64,000 nucleotides of DNA from Jeongeupia wiesaeckerbachi (GTDB lineage: Bacteria > Pseudomonadota > Gammaproteobacteria > Burkholderiales > Chitinibacteraceae): positions 2,356,001 through 2,420,000 of the forward strand of contig NZ_CP136946.1 of NCBI RefSeq assembly GCF_050916355.1, written 5' to 3'. How positions within the stretch are numbered: the stretch's first letter is position 1; the number at the start of each line of letters is the position of its first letter. The notes beneath the pieces were generated by a model that ran no database searches, had not been told where the DNA came from, and saw nothing but the letters and a program-made list of their open reading frames with translations. Made by a program: the position numbers and the translations under genes. Shown here one piece after another: positions 1-8,757 of this stretch.

Positions 1-438
1 CTCGATGGACTGTGCGCGTTACAGGTCAAGGAAGCGCAGCACGGTGATGTACTCATGCCGGGATGCGCCTACCTGGCGCCGGGGCATTCTCATCTTCGAC
101 TTGCTCGACTTGGCGGCCGCCTGAGCTGCGCCTTGTCGCAGGACGAGCCCGTCAATCGCCATCGACCATCGGTCGAGGTGCTGTTTCGTTCGGTCGCCGA
201 TTTGGTGGGGGGGCGGGCGCTCGGCATCATGCTGACCGGTATGGGCAAGGATGGCGGCACCGGCATGCGCGCAATGCGTGATGCGGGTGCGTACAACTTT
301 GCCCAGGACGAAGCGAGTGCGACGGTGTTTGGTATGCCCAAAGAGGCGATTGCGCTTGGCGGTGTCGACGAGGTGCTACCGCTGTCCCGCATCCCGGAAC
401 GCCTGCTTGCCAGACTGGCGTTGGTGCGTCCCAACTGA
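1..438 (+). CDS. cheB: CheB protein-glutamate methylesterase, C-terminal part (5' end outside window)
   Basis: The reading frame is open from base 1 and ends at 438, so the receiver domain and the start of the catalytic domain lie outside the window. The 145 visible residues match the CheB methylesterase domain: PGCAYLAPG near the start, HRPSVEVLF in the middle, then LTGMGKDGG (catalytic Asp loop) and FGMPKEAI near the end. CheB removes methyl groups from chemoreceptors in the cytoplasm and so resets chemotaxis signalling. Its place directly upstream of the flagellar regulator and fliE is usual for motility islands. The only oddity is the window truncation. Confidence 0.93.
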   Translation, partial: LDGLCALQVKEAQHGDVLMPGCAYLAPGHSHLRLARLGGRLSCALSQDEPVNRHRPSVEVLFRSVADLVGGRALGIMLTGMGKDGGTGMRAMRDAGAYNFAQDEASATVFGMPKEAIALGGVDEVLPLSRIPERLLARLALVRPN

Positions 439-456
439 ATGACGGAGATTTGAGAA

Positions 457-1791
457 GTGGCTTTACCAGTTCTGGTCGTGGAGGATGACGACGCGTTGCG
501 CGAGGCACTATGCGACACGCTGGTGCTTGGCGGGCATCCCGTGCTGAGCGCGGGTGACGGTAGCGAGGCGCTTGACTTGCTGGCCGGTGGCCAGCGAGTC
601 GGGCTGGTGCTGTCGGATGTGCAGATGCAGCCGATGGACGGCGAGACGCTGTTGCGCGAAGTAAAAGTGCGTTATCCGTGGCTGCCGGTCTTGCTGATGA
701 CGGCATATGGGGTGGTCGATCGTGCAGTCGCCGCTTTGCATGCTGGCGCGTGTCACTACCTGCCCAAGCCGTTCGAGCCGGACCTGCTGCTGCAAGAGGT
801 TGCCAAGTACCTGTTGCCGGGCGGTGACGACAACGATGTGATCGCCGAGGATCCCGCCGTACGACGGATCTTCGACGTTGCCGAGCGTGTCGCCAAGGCG
901 GATGCGTCGGTATTGATCACCGGCGAGTCGGGTACCGGGAAAGAGGTGTTGGCGCGTTTTCTGCATCATCACAGCCCGCGCGCCACCAAGGCCTTCATTG
1001 CCATCAACTGCGCCGCAATTCCTGAGCAGCTGCTCGAGTCGACGTTGTTTGGCCATGAGAAGGGGGCCTTTACCGGTGCAACCTCGCAGCATGTTGGCAA
1101 GTTCGAGCAAGCCAATGGCGGGACCTTGTTGCTGGACGAAATCACCGAGATGCCATTGCCGCTGCAGGCCAAGTTGCTGCGGGTGTTGCAGGAGCGCGAG
1201 GTCGAACGCGTCGGCGGCGTTAAGCCGATGCCGGTCGACATCCGGGTACTGGCGACGTCGAATCGGGATCCCCAAGCCGAGGTGCTCAGTGGGCGATTCC
1301 GGGAAGATCTTTTCTACCGGCTCAATGTGTTTCCGCTGCACTTGCCGGCGCTGCGCGAGCGGCCGGACGATATCCTGCCGCTGGCACGCAGCTTGTTTGC
1401 CAAACACGCAGGTAGGCAGCAGCGGCGCGTGCCGACGATTTCGGCGGCTGCCGCTGCGGCGCTGCGTGCACATGTGTGGGACGGGAATATTCGCGAGCTC
1501 GACAACGTCGTCCAGCGCGCCCTGATCCTGGCGCCCGGGGACGAAATTGCCGCCGAACACCTGTACTTGCCGGTTGCGAAGGCAAAACTTGCCGGTGCCG
1601 CGACCGCGTTGCCGGAGGTGACGGTTAAACCAGCGGACATGCGTGAGCTCGAAAAGCAGCATATCCTTGAAACACTGGCTGCCGTGAGCGGCGTCCGCAA
1701 GCTGGCGGCCGAGCGTCTGGGCATGAGCGAGCGGACATTGCGCTACAAGTTACAGCAGTATCGAGAGGCCGGTGATCCGCGGGTCGATTAA
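457..1791 (+). CDS. flrC: Sigma-54 dependent flagellar response regulator, FlrC/FleR type
   Basis: A 444-residue three-domain regulator. It has a receiver domain (about 4-118) with acidic pocket EDDD and phosphoacceptor D54, then an AAA+ domain with Walker A GESGTGKE (156-163), sigma-54 contact loop GAFTGA (203-208) and Walker B LLLDE, and a C-terminal Fis-type HTH (about 400-440). The start is GTG at 457, 9 nt after GGAG. It is known that FlrC/FleR activate class III sigma-54 flagellar promoters. Three such promoters (fliE, flgB, flgJ) are visible in this window, the first only 3 nt after this gene. The partner kinase FlrB/FleS is not in view. The flrC symbol is inferred from context; other NtrC-family names are possible. 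Confidence 0.88.
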   Translation: MALPVLVVEDDDALREALCDTLVLGGHPVLSAGDGSEALDLLAGGQRVGLVLSDVQMQPMDGETLLREVKVRYPWLPVLLMTAYGVVDRAVAALHAGACHYLPKPFEPDLLLQEVAKYLLPGGDDNDVIAEDPAVRRIFDVAERVAKADASVLITGESGTGKEVLARFLHHHSPRATKAFIAINCAAIPEQLLESTLFGHEKGAFTGATSQHVGKFEQANGGTLLLDEITEMPLPLQAKLLRVLQEREVERVGGVKPMPVDIRVLATSNRDPQAEVLSGRFREDLFYRLNVFPLHLPALRERPDDILPLARSLFAKHAGRQQRRVPTISAAAAAALRAHVWDGNIRELDNVVQRALILAPGDEIAAEHLYLPVAKAKLAGAATALPEVTVKPADMRELEKQHILETLAAVSGVRKLAAERLGMSERTLRYKLQQYREAGDPRVD

Positions 1792-1793
1792 GG

Positions 1794-1809
1794 TGGCGCG
1801 TATCTTGCT
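1794..1809 (+). promoter_or_regulatory. Sigma-54 promoter of fliE operon
   Basis: TGGCGCG-TATC-TTGCT matches the consensus TGGCACG-N4-TTGCW with one mismatch. The invariant GG (1795-1796) and GC (1807-1808) are exactly 12 nt apart, start to start. It begins 3 nt after the stop of the sigma-54 activator gene and predicts transcription from about 1819, giving a leader of about 24 nt before the fliE ATG. Confidence 0.85.
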
Positions 1810-1842
1810 TGATCAGGTGTATTCGCAATCGGGACATTGTTT

Positions 1843-2163
1843 ATGAGCGTGCAGGGTATCGATCAGCTTCTGGGGCAGTTGCAGGTCATGTCGGCCAAGG
1901 CCGCCGGCCAGGGCGCGCCCGCGACTGACGCAACCGGTGGTGCAGACTTTGCCGGCCTGCTCAAGTCGTCACTGGATCAGGTCAGCCAGATGCAGCAGTC
2001 GGCACAGGCGCAGCAAGCCGCGTTCCAGAGCGGTGCGCCGGAGGCAGATCTGCAGGATGTGATGGTGTCCTTGCAGAAGGCCAGTCTGAGCTTCCAGACC
2101 ATGGTGCAGGTCCGCAACAAGCTGGTGAGCGCGTACCAGGAAGTCATGAACATGCAGGTATGA
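1843..2163 (+). CDS. fliE: Flagellar hook-basal body protein FliE
   Basis: A 106-residue FliE, the small protein that joins the MS ring to the rod. The C-terminal half (MVSLQKASLSFQTMVQVRNK) carries the family signature, and the protein ends in the usual YQEVMNMQV-like tail. I chose ATG 1843 (MSVQGIDQLL) over an in-frame TTG at 1837. It is the first gene of the operon fliEFGHIJ, behind a sigma-54 promoter, and is followed by an 85-nt spacer before fliF. Confidence 0.95.
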   Translation: MSVQGIDQLLGQLQVMSAKAAGQGAPATDATGGADFAGLLKSSLDQVSQMQQSAQAQQAAFQSGAPEADLQDVMVSLQKASLSFQTMVQVRNKLVSAYQEVMNMQV

Positions 2164-2248
2164 TGCACTTCGGTGCTGGCTTACTGTGCTAGGTTGAAAA
2201 CAGTTAGAATGGCGTGTTAACGATTCCAACTACCTAGTTTGATTTTCT

Positions 2249-3958
2249 ATGGCTGAAGCGGGCGCGACGAGCGGCAATCTCGGATCGGGGCAGGGTGCCG
2301 GAGCGTGGCGTCAGCGATTTGCCGCGATCCCCAATGCCCGCAAGCTGGGCATGATGATTGGTGCGGCCGTGCTAATCGCCGCAGCCGTCGGCGTCTGGTT
2401 GCTCAGCAGCAGCCCCAGCTATCGCATCCTCTACACCAATATCCCCGATAAAGACGGCGGCGCCATCGTGCAGTCGCTACAGCAGATGAACGTGCCGTAC
2501 AAGCTCGATGCGGGCGGTACGATTTCTGTTCCTGCCGACAAAATCTACGATACGCGCCTCAAGCTGGCTGCCCAAGGCTTGCCGCGTGCCGGCAATGCCG
2601 GCTTCGAGATCATGGACAACCAGAAGTTCGGCGTCTCGCAGTTCGCCGAACAGGTGAATTACCAGCGCGCGGTCGAAGGCGAGCTGGCGCAATCGATCCA
2701 GACGATTTCGGTGGTCGAGAAGGCGCGCGTGCATCTGGCCATTCCGAAGCAGACGGTATTCCTGCGTGACCAGCAGAAACCGAGCGCGTCGGTGCTACTG
2801 ACGCTGCAGCCGGGTCGTTCGCTGGATAGCGGCCAGGTCGCCGGCGTGATCAATCTGGTGTCGGCCAGCATTCCGGACCTGCCACCGAAGAACGTCACCG
2901 TTGTCGATCAGAACGGTGACCTGCTGTCCCGGGCACAGGATCTGAATCAGCCGAATCTCGATGCCCGACAGCTCGTCTACGTGCAGCAGATCGAAAAGAA
3001 CTACGTCGAACGCATTCAGGCGATTCTGGCGTCGATTGTCGGCAAGGAAAACGTGCGTGCCGAGGTGACGGCCCAGGTTGATTTTTCCGAGGTCGAGCAG
3101 ACCAGCGAGACGTTCAAGCCGAACAGTCCACCCAACGCCGCCGCCATCCGCAGCCAGCAAACGGCTGAGCAACTGGGACGCAACGTTACCGAAGCGGTGG
3201 GCGGTGTCCCCGGTGCATTGTCGAACCAGCCGCCCGGTGCGGCGGTTGCGCCGATCAGCGTGCCCTTGGCGTCTGACGTTGCGGCCTCGAGCACCGGGAA
3301 CACCAACAGCAGCAAGAACGCGACGACCAACTACGAGCTCGACAAGACCATCCAGCACGTCAAACAGCCGGTCGGCAACGTCAAGCGACTGTCTGCCGCC
3401 GTGGTCGTCAATTACAAGCCAGGTCGCGACAAGAGCGGTCAGGCGACCTATGTGCCATACAGTCAGCAGGAAATGGTGCAGCTGAACGATCTGGTGCGCG
3501 AGGCCATGGGCTTCAACAAGGATCGTGGCGATTCGATCAATCTGGTCAATGCGGCATTTGCCGAGTCGCATCCGCTGGTCGACAAACCGCTGCAGGAAAA
3601 GGCGCTCGATTTTGCGCGCGCCAACATGACCGATCTGCTCAAGCTGGGGCTGATTGCGCTGGCGGTGTTGTACCTGTTGCTTTTCGTTGTGCGGCCGCTG
3701 ATGCGCGATCTTGCGCGTGCACGCGAGATACCGGAGCCGGTCGATCTCGAGCTGGGCGAGCCGCTCGCCGCGGACGAAGCGCATGCTGCGCAACGGCAGG
3801 AAAGGGCCGAGGAAGACAATGTCCGGCTTTCGGCCTTTGCCGACAAGTTGCAGCAGGGCAAGGAAATTGCCAAGAATGACCCGCGCATGGTCGCGACCAT
3901 CCTGCGCGAATGGATGGCGCGCGAAGAAGACGCGGCAAATCCGAACAAGGTGGGCTGA
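2249..3958 (+). CDS. fliF: Flagellar MS-ring protein FliF
   Basis: A 569-residue FliF of normal length that builds the MS ring in the inner membrane, housing the export gate and supporting the rotor. The first transmembrane helix is at about 33-52 and the second at about 462-480. Between them lie the periplasmic ring-building domains, and the cytoplasmic C-terminus ends with the FliG-binding segment (DPRMVATILREWM). The stop codon is followed directly by the GTG of fliG, so the two are translationally coupled. Confidence 0.97.
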   Translation: MAEAGATSGNLGSGQGAGAWRQRFAAIPNARKLGMMIGAAVLIAAAVGVWLLSSSPSYRILYTNIPDKDGGAIVQSLQQMNVPYKLDAGGTISVPADKIYDTRLKLAAQGLPRAGNAGFEIMDNQKFGVSQFAEQVNYQRAVEGELAQSIQTISVVEKARVHLAIPKQTVFLRDQQKPSASVLLTLQPGRSLDSGQVAGVINLVSASIPDLPPKNVTVVDQNGDLLSRAQDLNQPNLDARQLVYVQQIEKNYVERIQAILASIVGKENVRAEVTAQVDFSEVEQTSETFKPNSPPNAAAIRSQQTAEQLGRNVTEAVGGVPGALSNQPPGAAVAPISVPLASDVAASSTGNTNSSKNATTNYELDKTIQHVKQPVGNVKRLSAAVVVNYKPGRDKSGQATYVPYSQQEMVQLNDLVREAMGFNKDRGDSINLVNAAFAESHPLVDKPLQEKALDFARANMTDLLKLGLIALAVLYLLLFVVRPLMRDLARAREIPEPVDLELGEPLAADEAHAAQRQERAEEDNVRLSAFADKLQQGKEIAKNDPRMVATILREWMAREEDAANPNKVG

Positions 3959-4954
3959 GTGAACGAAGAAGGCGTGCGCAAGGCAGCGATCCTGCTGATG
4001 ACGCTGGGCGAAGATGCCGCGGTCGAAGTATTCAAATACCTCGGTCCCAAGGAAGTACAGCGGCTCGGCTTCGCCATGGCCAATATGGAAAACGTCCAGC
4101 GCGAAGAGGTCAACACCGCGCTGGATGATTTCGTCCTGTCGACCGAAAGCCGCGCCAATCTGGGTGCCGCCGACGAGTACATCCGTTCGGTGCTGACCAA
4201 GGCGCTGGGCTCGGACAAGGCCGCCAATCTGCTGGATCGCATCCTGCAAGGCAACGACAACAATGGGATCGAGTCGTTGAAGTGGATGGATTCGGTCGCG
4301 GTGGCCGAGCTGATCCGCAACGAACATCCACAGATCGTCGCGACCATCCTGGTGCACCTGGAGCCGGATCAGTCTTCCGAGATCCTGGCGCACTTCGTCG
4401 AACGCGTGCGCAACGACGTGTTGCTGCGGATTGCGACGCTCGAGGGCGTGCAGCCTGCGGCGCTGCGCGAACTGAACGATGTGCTGACGCAGCTGCTGTC
4501 GGGTTCGGACAAGATCAAGAAGAGTGCGATGGGTGGCGTGCACATGGCTGCCGAGATCCTCAACTTCATGGGCGGCGTCACTGAAGCCTCGGCGATCTCG
4601 AGCATCCGCGACTACGATCCGGAGCTGGCGCAGAAGATCCAGGACAAAATGTTCACCTTCGATAATCTGCTGGATATCGACGACCGCGGCATCCAGATGC
4701 TGCTGCGCGAGATCCAGTCCGATTCGCTCATTGTTGCGCTCAAGGGAACAAGCCAGGCGCTCAAGGACAAAGTGTTCAAGAACATGTCGCAGCGCGCGGC
4801 CGAGATGCTGCGCGACGACCTCGAAGCCAAGGGTCCGGTCAAGCTGTCCGAAGTCGAGGCCGAGCAGAAGGAAATCCTCAAAATCGTCCGTCGCCTTGCC
4901 GATGAGGGCCAGATCGTCCTGTCCGGCAAGGGCGACGAAGGCCTGGTCGATTAA
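3959..4954 (+). CDS. fliG: Flagellar motor switch protein FliG
   Basis: A 331-residue rotor protein that binds FliF and FliM and carries the torque helix facing MotA. The EHPQ motif of the middle domain is at 122-125. The C-terminal domain holds the charged torque residues in the segment around DNLLDIDDRGIQMLLREI. The start is GTG at 3959, touching the fliF stop, which fits tight stoichiometric coupling of FliF and FliG. Confidence 0.97.
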   Translation: MNEEGVRKAAILLMTLGEDAAVEVFKYLGPKEVQRLGFAMANMENVQREEVNTALDDFVLSTESRANLGAADEYIRSVLTKALGSDKAANLLDRILQGNDNNGIESLKWMDSVAVAELIRNEHPQIVATILVHLEPDQSSEILAHFVERVRNDVLLRIATLEGVQPAALRELNDVLTQLLSGSDKIKKSAMGGVHMAAEILNFMGGVTEASAISSIRDYDPELAQKIQDKMFTFDNLLDIDDRGIQMLLREIQSDSLIVALKGTSQALKDKVFKNMSQRAAEMLRDDLEAKGPVKLSEVEAEQKEILKIVRRLADEGQIVLSGKGDEGLVD

Positions 4955-4957
4955 GCG

Positions 4958-5737
4958 ATGGCCGGTCCGCATCGACGCGTCATTCCGCGCGAGGAGCTCA
5001 CCGCCTGGGAGCGCTGGGAACTGGGCGGTATCGACGAGGAGCGCCGGGCACGACAGCCGCAGCCTGCGGCGGCGCCGTTGCCGCCGGTCGTTCAGGTCGA
5101 ACCCGAGCCGGTTTTGCCGGCGCCGGTCGACGACGCGGCAACGGTGTACGAGTCGCTGCCGGTGGCTGAGGTCAGTCTGCCCACGGCCGAAGAAATCGAG
5201 GCGATCGAACAGCAGGCCATGCGCGAAGGCTTCGATGCTGGCCTCGAAGCGGGGCGTCTGGCTGCCGAGGACGAAATCGGACGGCTCAAGGGCGTGCTGA
5301 GTTCGCTGGACAATCTGGTCGCTGGCGCTGAGCACGACCTGGCCGAATCGGTACTCGATCTTGCGCTGGTGCTGGCGCGCGAACTGGTGCGCCAAGAGGT
5401 CGCCGCCGATCGCAAGCTGTTGCTACCGGCCATTGTCGAGGCGCTCTCGGGCATTCCACCCGCCAGTGGCACGTCCCGGCTTTATCTGCACCCGGACGAT
5501 CTGAATGCACTCGAACCGATGCTGGCAATCGAGCTGTCCGGCGAAACGTGGCGATTGATCGCCGACCCGCGCCTCAATTCCGGCGACGCCCGCATCGAAA
5601 CGGCGTCGACACAGATCGATCTGGCGCTGCCGGCCCGCTGGCACACGATGTTGCGCGTGCTGAACCGGGCCGATCGTGGCGAGCTTGGCTGGAATGCGCC
5701 GGTTTCGCCGGCCGATGGAGCCGGCAGCGGTGGCTGA
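4958..5737 (+). CDS. fliH: Flagellar export ATPase regulator FliH
   Basis: A 259-residue FliH, the stator-like protein that binds and restrains the FliI ATPase in the export apparatus. The N-terminal half is Pro/Ala/Glu rich and low in complexity. The C-terminal half (from about residue 95) holds the V-ATPase-E-like fold, with ALVLARELVRQEV as the recognisable core. It starts 3 nt after the fliG stop and overlaps the start of fliI. Confidence 0.92.
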   Translation: MAGPHRRVIPREELTAWERWELGGIDEERRARQPQPAAAPLPPVVQVEPEPVLPAPVDDAATVYESLPVAEVSLPTAEEIEAIEQQAMREGFDAGLEAGRLAAEDEIGRLKGVLSSLDNLVAGAEHDLAESVLDLALVLARELVRQEVAADRKLLLPAIVEALSGIPPASGTSRLYLHPDDLNALEPMLAIELSGETWRLIADPRLNSGDARIETASTQIDLALPARWHTMLRVLNRADRGELGWNAPVSPADGAGSGG

Positions 5738-7127
5738 GCGGCTGCAGGCCTGCCGGCAGTATCTGGCCGATTGCAGTGACGCGGTCCGCTGGATCCGGCC
5801 GTGGAAGCCACGTGGCAAACTGGTTCGCGTTTCCGGGCTGGTACTCGAAGTTGCCGGGCTCAAACTGCCGCTCGGTGCATCGTGCGAGGTCATGACGCCC
5901 GGTGGCCATCCGGTCGAGGCCGTCGTCGTCGGCTTCAACGACGACCGGTTGTTTCTGATGCCGATCAGTGAAGTCTACGGCGTCGAGCCGGGGGCCGAGG
6001 TCGTGCCCTATGAGGACGTCGCCGCCTGGATTCCCGAGTATGGCAATCCGAAGCCGCCAGCGCGACGGCTCGAAGACCACGGGCGTCAGGTGCCGGTCGG
6101 CTGGGGCTTGCTCGGGCGGATTCTCGACGGGCTGGGGCGGCCACTCGATGGTCGCGGCAAGTTGCAGGTCGACGCCTACGCACCCTTGTTTGCCCGAGCC
6201 TACAACCCGATGGATCGCCAGCCGGTGCGCGACGTGATGGACGTCGGCGTCCGCGCGATCAATGCGATGCTCACCGTGGGTCGCGGGCAGCGGCTTGGCC
6301 TGTTTGCCGGTTCGGGGGTCGGCAAGTCGGTCTTGCTCGGCATGATGGCGCGGTTCACGACGGCCGACGTTGTTGTTGTCGGGCTGATCGGCGAGCGCGG
6401 TCGCGAGGTCAAGGATTTCATCGAGAACATTCTTGGCGACGAAGGGTTGGCGCGCTCGGTGGTCGTCGCTGCACCGGCGGATACGCCGCCGCTGTTGCGG
6501 CTGTACGGTGCGGCGTACGCGACCAGCATCGCCGAGTATTTCCGCAATCAGGGCAAGCACGTGCTGCTGATCATGGATTCGTTGACGCGCTATGCGATGG
6601 CCCAGCGCGAGATCGCGCTGGCAGTCGGCGAGCCGCCGGCGACCAAGGGCTATCCGCCGTCGGTGTTCGCCCGGTTGCCGCAGTTGGTCGAGCGGGCCGG
6701 CAACGGTCGCGAAGGCGGTGGTTCGATCACGGCGTTCTACACCGTGCTGTCCGAAGGCGATGACCAGCAGGACCCGATTGCCGACAATGCGCGGGCCATT
6801 CTCGACGGCCATTTCGTGCTCAGCCGTCAGTTGGCCGAAGCCGGTCACTATCCGGCGATCGACATCGAGGCATCGATTTCCCGGGTGATGCATGACATCG
6901 TCGCCCCGGAGGAGTTCGAGCTGGTGCGGCGCTTCAAGTACCTGTACTCGCGCTACCAGCGTTCGCGCGATCTGATCAGCGTCGGTGCCTACGTGCCTGG
7001 GTCGGACACGCTGCTCGACGAGGCGATTCGCCGCTATCCGGCATTCGAAGGCTTCCTGCAGCAGCGCATCCACGAGCAGGAAAGCTACGCCGGCGCCCGT
7101 ACCAAGCTGGCCGGGCTGTTTGCATGA
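5730..7127 (+). CDS. fliI: Flagellum-specific export ATPase FliI
   Basis: Hexameric ATPase that unloads chaperone-substrate complexes at the flagellar type III export gate. The P-loop AGSGVGKS is at about 193-200. IGERGREVKDF and LLIMDSLTRYAMAQREI give the remaining F1-like catalytic core. The start is not certain: GTG 5730 has GGAG 9 nt upstream and gives 465 residues. In-frame ATG 5715 (470 residues) and GTG 5676 are alternatives with poorer ribosome binding sites. All overlap the fliH end. Confidence 0.96.
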   Translation: MAERLQACRQYLADCSDAVRWIRPWKPRGKLVRVSGLVLEVAGLKLPLGASCEVMTPGGHPVEAVVVGFNDDRLFLMPISEVYGVEPGAEVVPYEDVAAWIPEYGNPKPPARRLEDHGRQVPVGWGLLGRILDGLGRPLDGRGKLQVDAYAPLFARAYNPMDRQPVRDVMDVGVRAINAMLTVGRGQRLGLFAGSGVGKSVLLGMMARFTTADVVVVGLIGERGREVKDFIENILGDEGLARSVVVAAPADTPPLLRLYGAAYATSIAEYFRNQGKHVLLIMDSLTRYAMAQREIALAVGEPPATKGYPPSVFARLPQLVERAGNGREGGGSITAFYTVLSEGDDQQDPIADNARAILDGHFVLSRQLAEAGHYPAIDIEASISRVMHDIVAPEEFELVRRFKYLYSRYQRSRDLISVGAYVPGSDTLLDEAIRRYPAFEGFLQQRIHEQESYAGARTKLAGLFA

Positions 7128-7141
7128 GTCGACGCTAGATC

Positions 7142-7567
7142 ATGGCCAAATTCCGTTTTGAATTCTTGCTCGAACTCGCTAGCGAGGCACGCGAGCGGGA
7201 GGCCAAGGCCTTGCAGGCCGCCCAGGCGGCGGAGCAGGGCGCGCGCGAACGGCTGGGGCAGATTCAGCAGTACTGCGACGAGTACCGCCGCAAGCTGACC
7301 CAGAGCGCGCAGTCCGGCATTACCGTGGTGCAGTTTCGCGATTACCAGCTGTTTCTCGGCAAGCTCGACGATGCGGCCAAGCAGCAGTTGGCCGAGGTCG
7401 CGCGATTGGGAATGGAGCGCGACGCCGCGCTGGCGCGGTTTGTCGAGTGCGAAAAGAAACTCAAGGCCTACGAGGCGCTGAAGGTTCGCCATGGCAAACA
7501 ACAGGACAAGCTCGAACTGCAACGAGAGCAGAAGCTGCTCGACGAGTTCAACAGCCGGCCGCGCTAG
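7142..7567 (+). CDS. fliJ: Flagellar export chaperone FliJ
   Basis: A 141-residue, strongly charged, almost wholly helical coiled-coil protein (KFRFEFLLELASEARE start) of the FliJ family. FliJ is the central stalk that links the FliI ring to the FlhA gate. It is the last gene of the fli operon here; fliK does not follow. Its TAG stop (7565-7567) lies in a CTAG palindrome that also supplies the stop of tssE on the other strand, so no terminator separates the two converging operons. Confidence 0.9.
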   Translation: MAKFRFEFLLELASEAREREAKALQAAQAAEQGARERLGQIQQYCDEYRRKLTQSAQSGITVVQFRDYQLFLGKLDDAAKQQLAEVARLGMERDAALARFVECEKKLKAYEALKVRHGKQQDKLELQREQKLLDEFNSRPR

Positions 7568-8046
7568 CCACCCGGGCGAATCTTGTAGACGTTCGACGAC
7601 AGCTGCAGTGTTGCATCGAACGCCACTGGCGGCCTGTGCGGGTGGATCTTGAGGATGGCGTCGACGCGAAAACGCAGCGCGCGTTCAAGTTCGCGCGGCG
7701 CTTCCAGTGAAATGCGTACCCGTCCCAGCCTCGGCTCGTGCCGCTCGATCGCCTTGCGTATCCGCTCGCGCAACAGCTCGCGATCTTCCGGATTCAGCAG
7801 GCTGACACCGGAAAGATCGGGAATGCCAAAGCCGACCATCGTTTCGGCCGCCAGCGGGTAGGCTTCGAATATTTCGCTGTAATCGATCGTCCGTGTGTTC
7901 AGCAGCGCTTCCAGATCGCGCGCCAAAGCCCGCTTGAAGTCGGGCATGTCGAACAGCATCCAGCTTCCGCTAGGCGGGCGATCCGGTTCATCGTCGAGCA
8001 ATCGGTCCAGGATCGACGGCTGGATCGAGACGGCGTGGCGGCTCAT
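7564..8046 (-). CDS. tssE: T6SS baseplate protein TssE
   Basis: A 160-residue gp25-like baseplate wedge protein. The family features are the N-terminal SILDRLLDDEP and the core LLNTR followed by YPLAAETMVGFGIPDLSG. In the known system TssE joins TssF/TssG/TssK in the wedge and starts sheath assembly. The ATG at 8046 overlaps the tssL stop as ATGA, so it is translationally coupled. It is the last gene of tssJ-K-L-E. Confidence 0.95.
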   Translation of the reverse strand: MSRHAVSIQPSILDRLLDDEPDRPPSGSWMLFDMPDFKRALARDLEALLNTRTIDYSEIFEAYPLAAETMVGFGIPDLSGVSLLNPEDRELLRERIRKAIERHEPRLGRVRISLEAPRELERALRFRVDAILKIHPHRPPVAFDATLQLSSNVYKIRPGG

Positions 8047-8738
8047 CCGCCGATGAACGTGCCGACCTGTTGGCCGAGCAGGATGCGATAGGCGACGAAA
8101 ATCCCGACCGCGACGATGGCGAGTACCGCAAAGTACAGCCACAGCGGCAGTTCGTGCCGGACAAAGGCCTGGAAACGCTGCGGCAGCTTCCAGTTCGGCG
8201 CGAATTCAGCCTTGCCGCCGCGGACTTGCTGGATTTCCTGGCCAAGACGGTGTGCGAGGTAGCCGAGCTTTTCGCTGCCTTCGAGCAGGTACTTGCCCTG
8301 AAAGCCGAGCAGCAGGCAGGTCTGGAAAACCTCAAGGGCTTCGACATGCTTCGCCGGGTCGAGCCGCAGCATTTCCAAGCGATCGAAAAAACCCTCGCCG
8401 GCAAGGTGCTCGCCGAACAGCCGCAGCTGCAGCGGCATCCGCTCCCACTCTTCGCGCAGCGGGAAATCGGACGACAGAACGATTTCATCCATCAGCGCGC
8501 AGAAGGCGTATTTAGCCTGCTCGATTGCATCGCCGGGTTTACCAAACTGGCGTGCATGACGTTCGAACTGGGCGAGGAACTGGTCGACGCGACGGTTGAA
8601 TTCGGCCGTGCTGTTCGGTGCATTGCCATCGCGCAGCAGGAAAAGCAGGTAGGTCCCGTCTTCGAGCATGTCGCGCAGCGCCGGGGCGGTGGGCTGTTCG
8701 ACGCTGAGCGGGTGAGCGATGTCGGTGGGGGCGTTCAT
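8043..8738 (-). CDS. tssL: T6SS inner-membrane protein TssL (IcmH/DotU family)
   Basis: A 231-residue short-form TssL. The soluble DotU domain (about 20-190) includes LLFLLRDGNAP and KYAFCALMDEIVL. A single C-terminal membrane helix lies at about 205-225 (LPLWLYFAVLAIVAVGIF). No peptidoglycan-binding extension follows, so cell-wall anchoring must come from another protein. ATG 8738 was preferred over an upstream in-frame ATG at 8774 because it has AAGGA just before it and lies 19 nt after the tssK stop. TssL, TssM and TssJ form the membrane complex. Confidence 0.94.
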   Translation of the reverse strand: MNAPTDIAHPLSVEQPTAPALRDMLEDGTYLLFLLRDGNAPNSTAEFNRRVDQFLAQFERHARQFGKPGDAIEQAKYAFCALMDEIVLSSDFPLREEWERMPLQLRLFGEHLAGEGFFDRLEMLRLDPAKHVEALEVFQTCLLLGFQGKYLLEGSEKLGYLAHRLGQEIQQVRGGKAEFAPNWKLPQRFQAFVRHELPLWLYFAVLAIVAVGIFVAYRILLGQQVGTFIGG

Positions 8739-8757
8739 GCCGGATCCTTGTGTGGGG

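Noticed and set aside
2177..2190. TGGCTTACTGTGC before fliF as a sigma-54 site
   Set aside because: GG-GC spacing is 10 nt, and the -24 element lacks CAC.
2795..5395. Very long (866-codon) minus-strand frame opposite fliF-fliH
   Set aside because: Antisense mirror of well-supported flagellar genes; His/Arg/Gln-rich translation without domains.
5676..5729. Longer fliI start at GTG 5676
   Set aside because: It would overlap fliH by 62 nt and lacks a ribosome site; GTG 5730 has GGAG 9 nt upstream.
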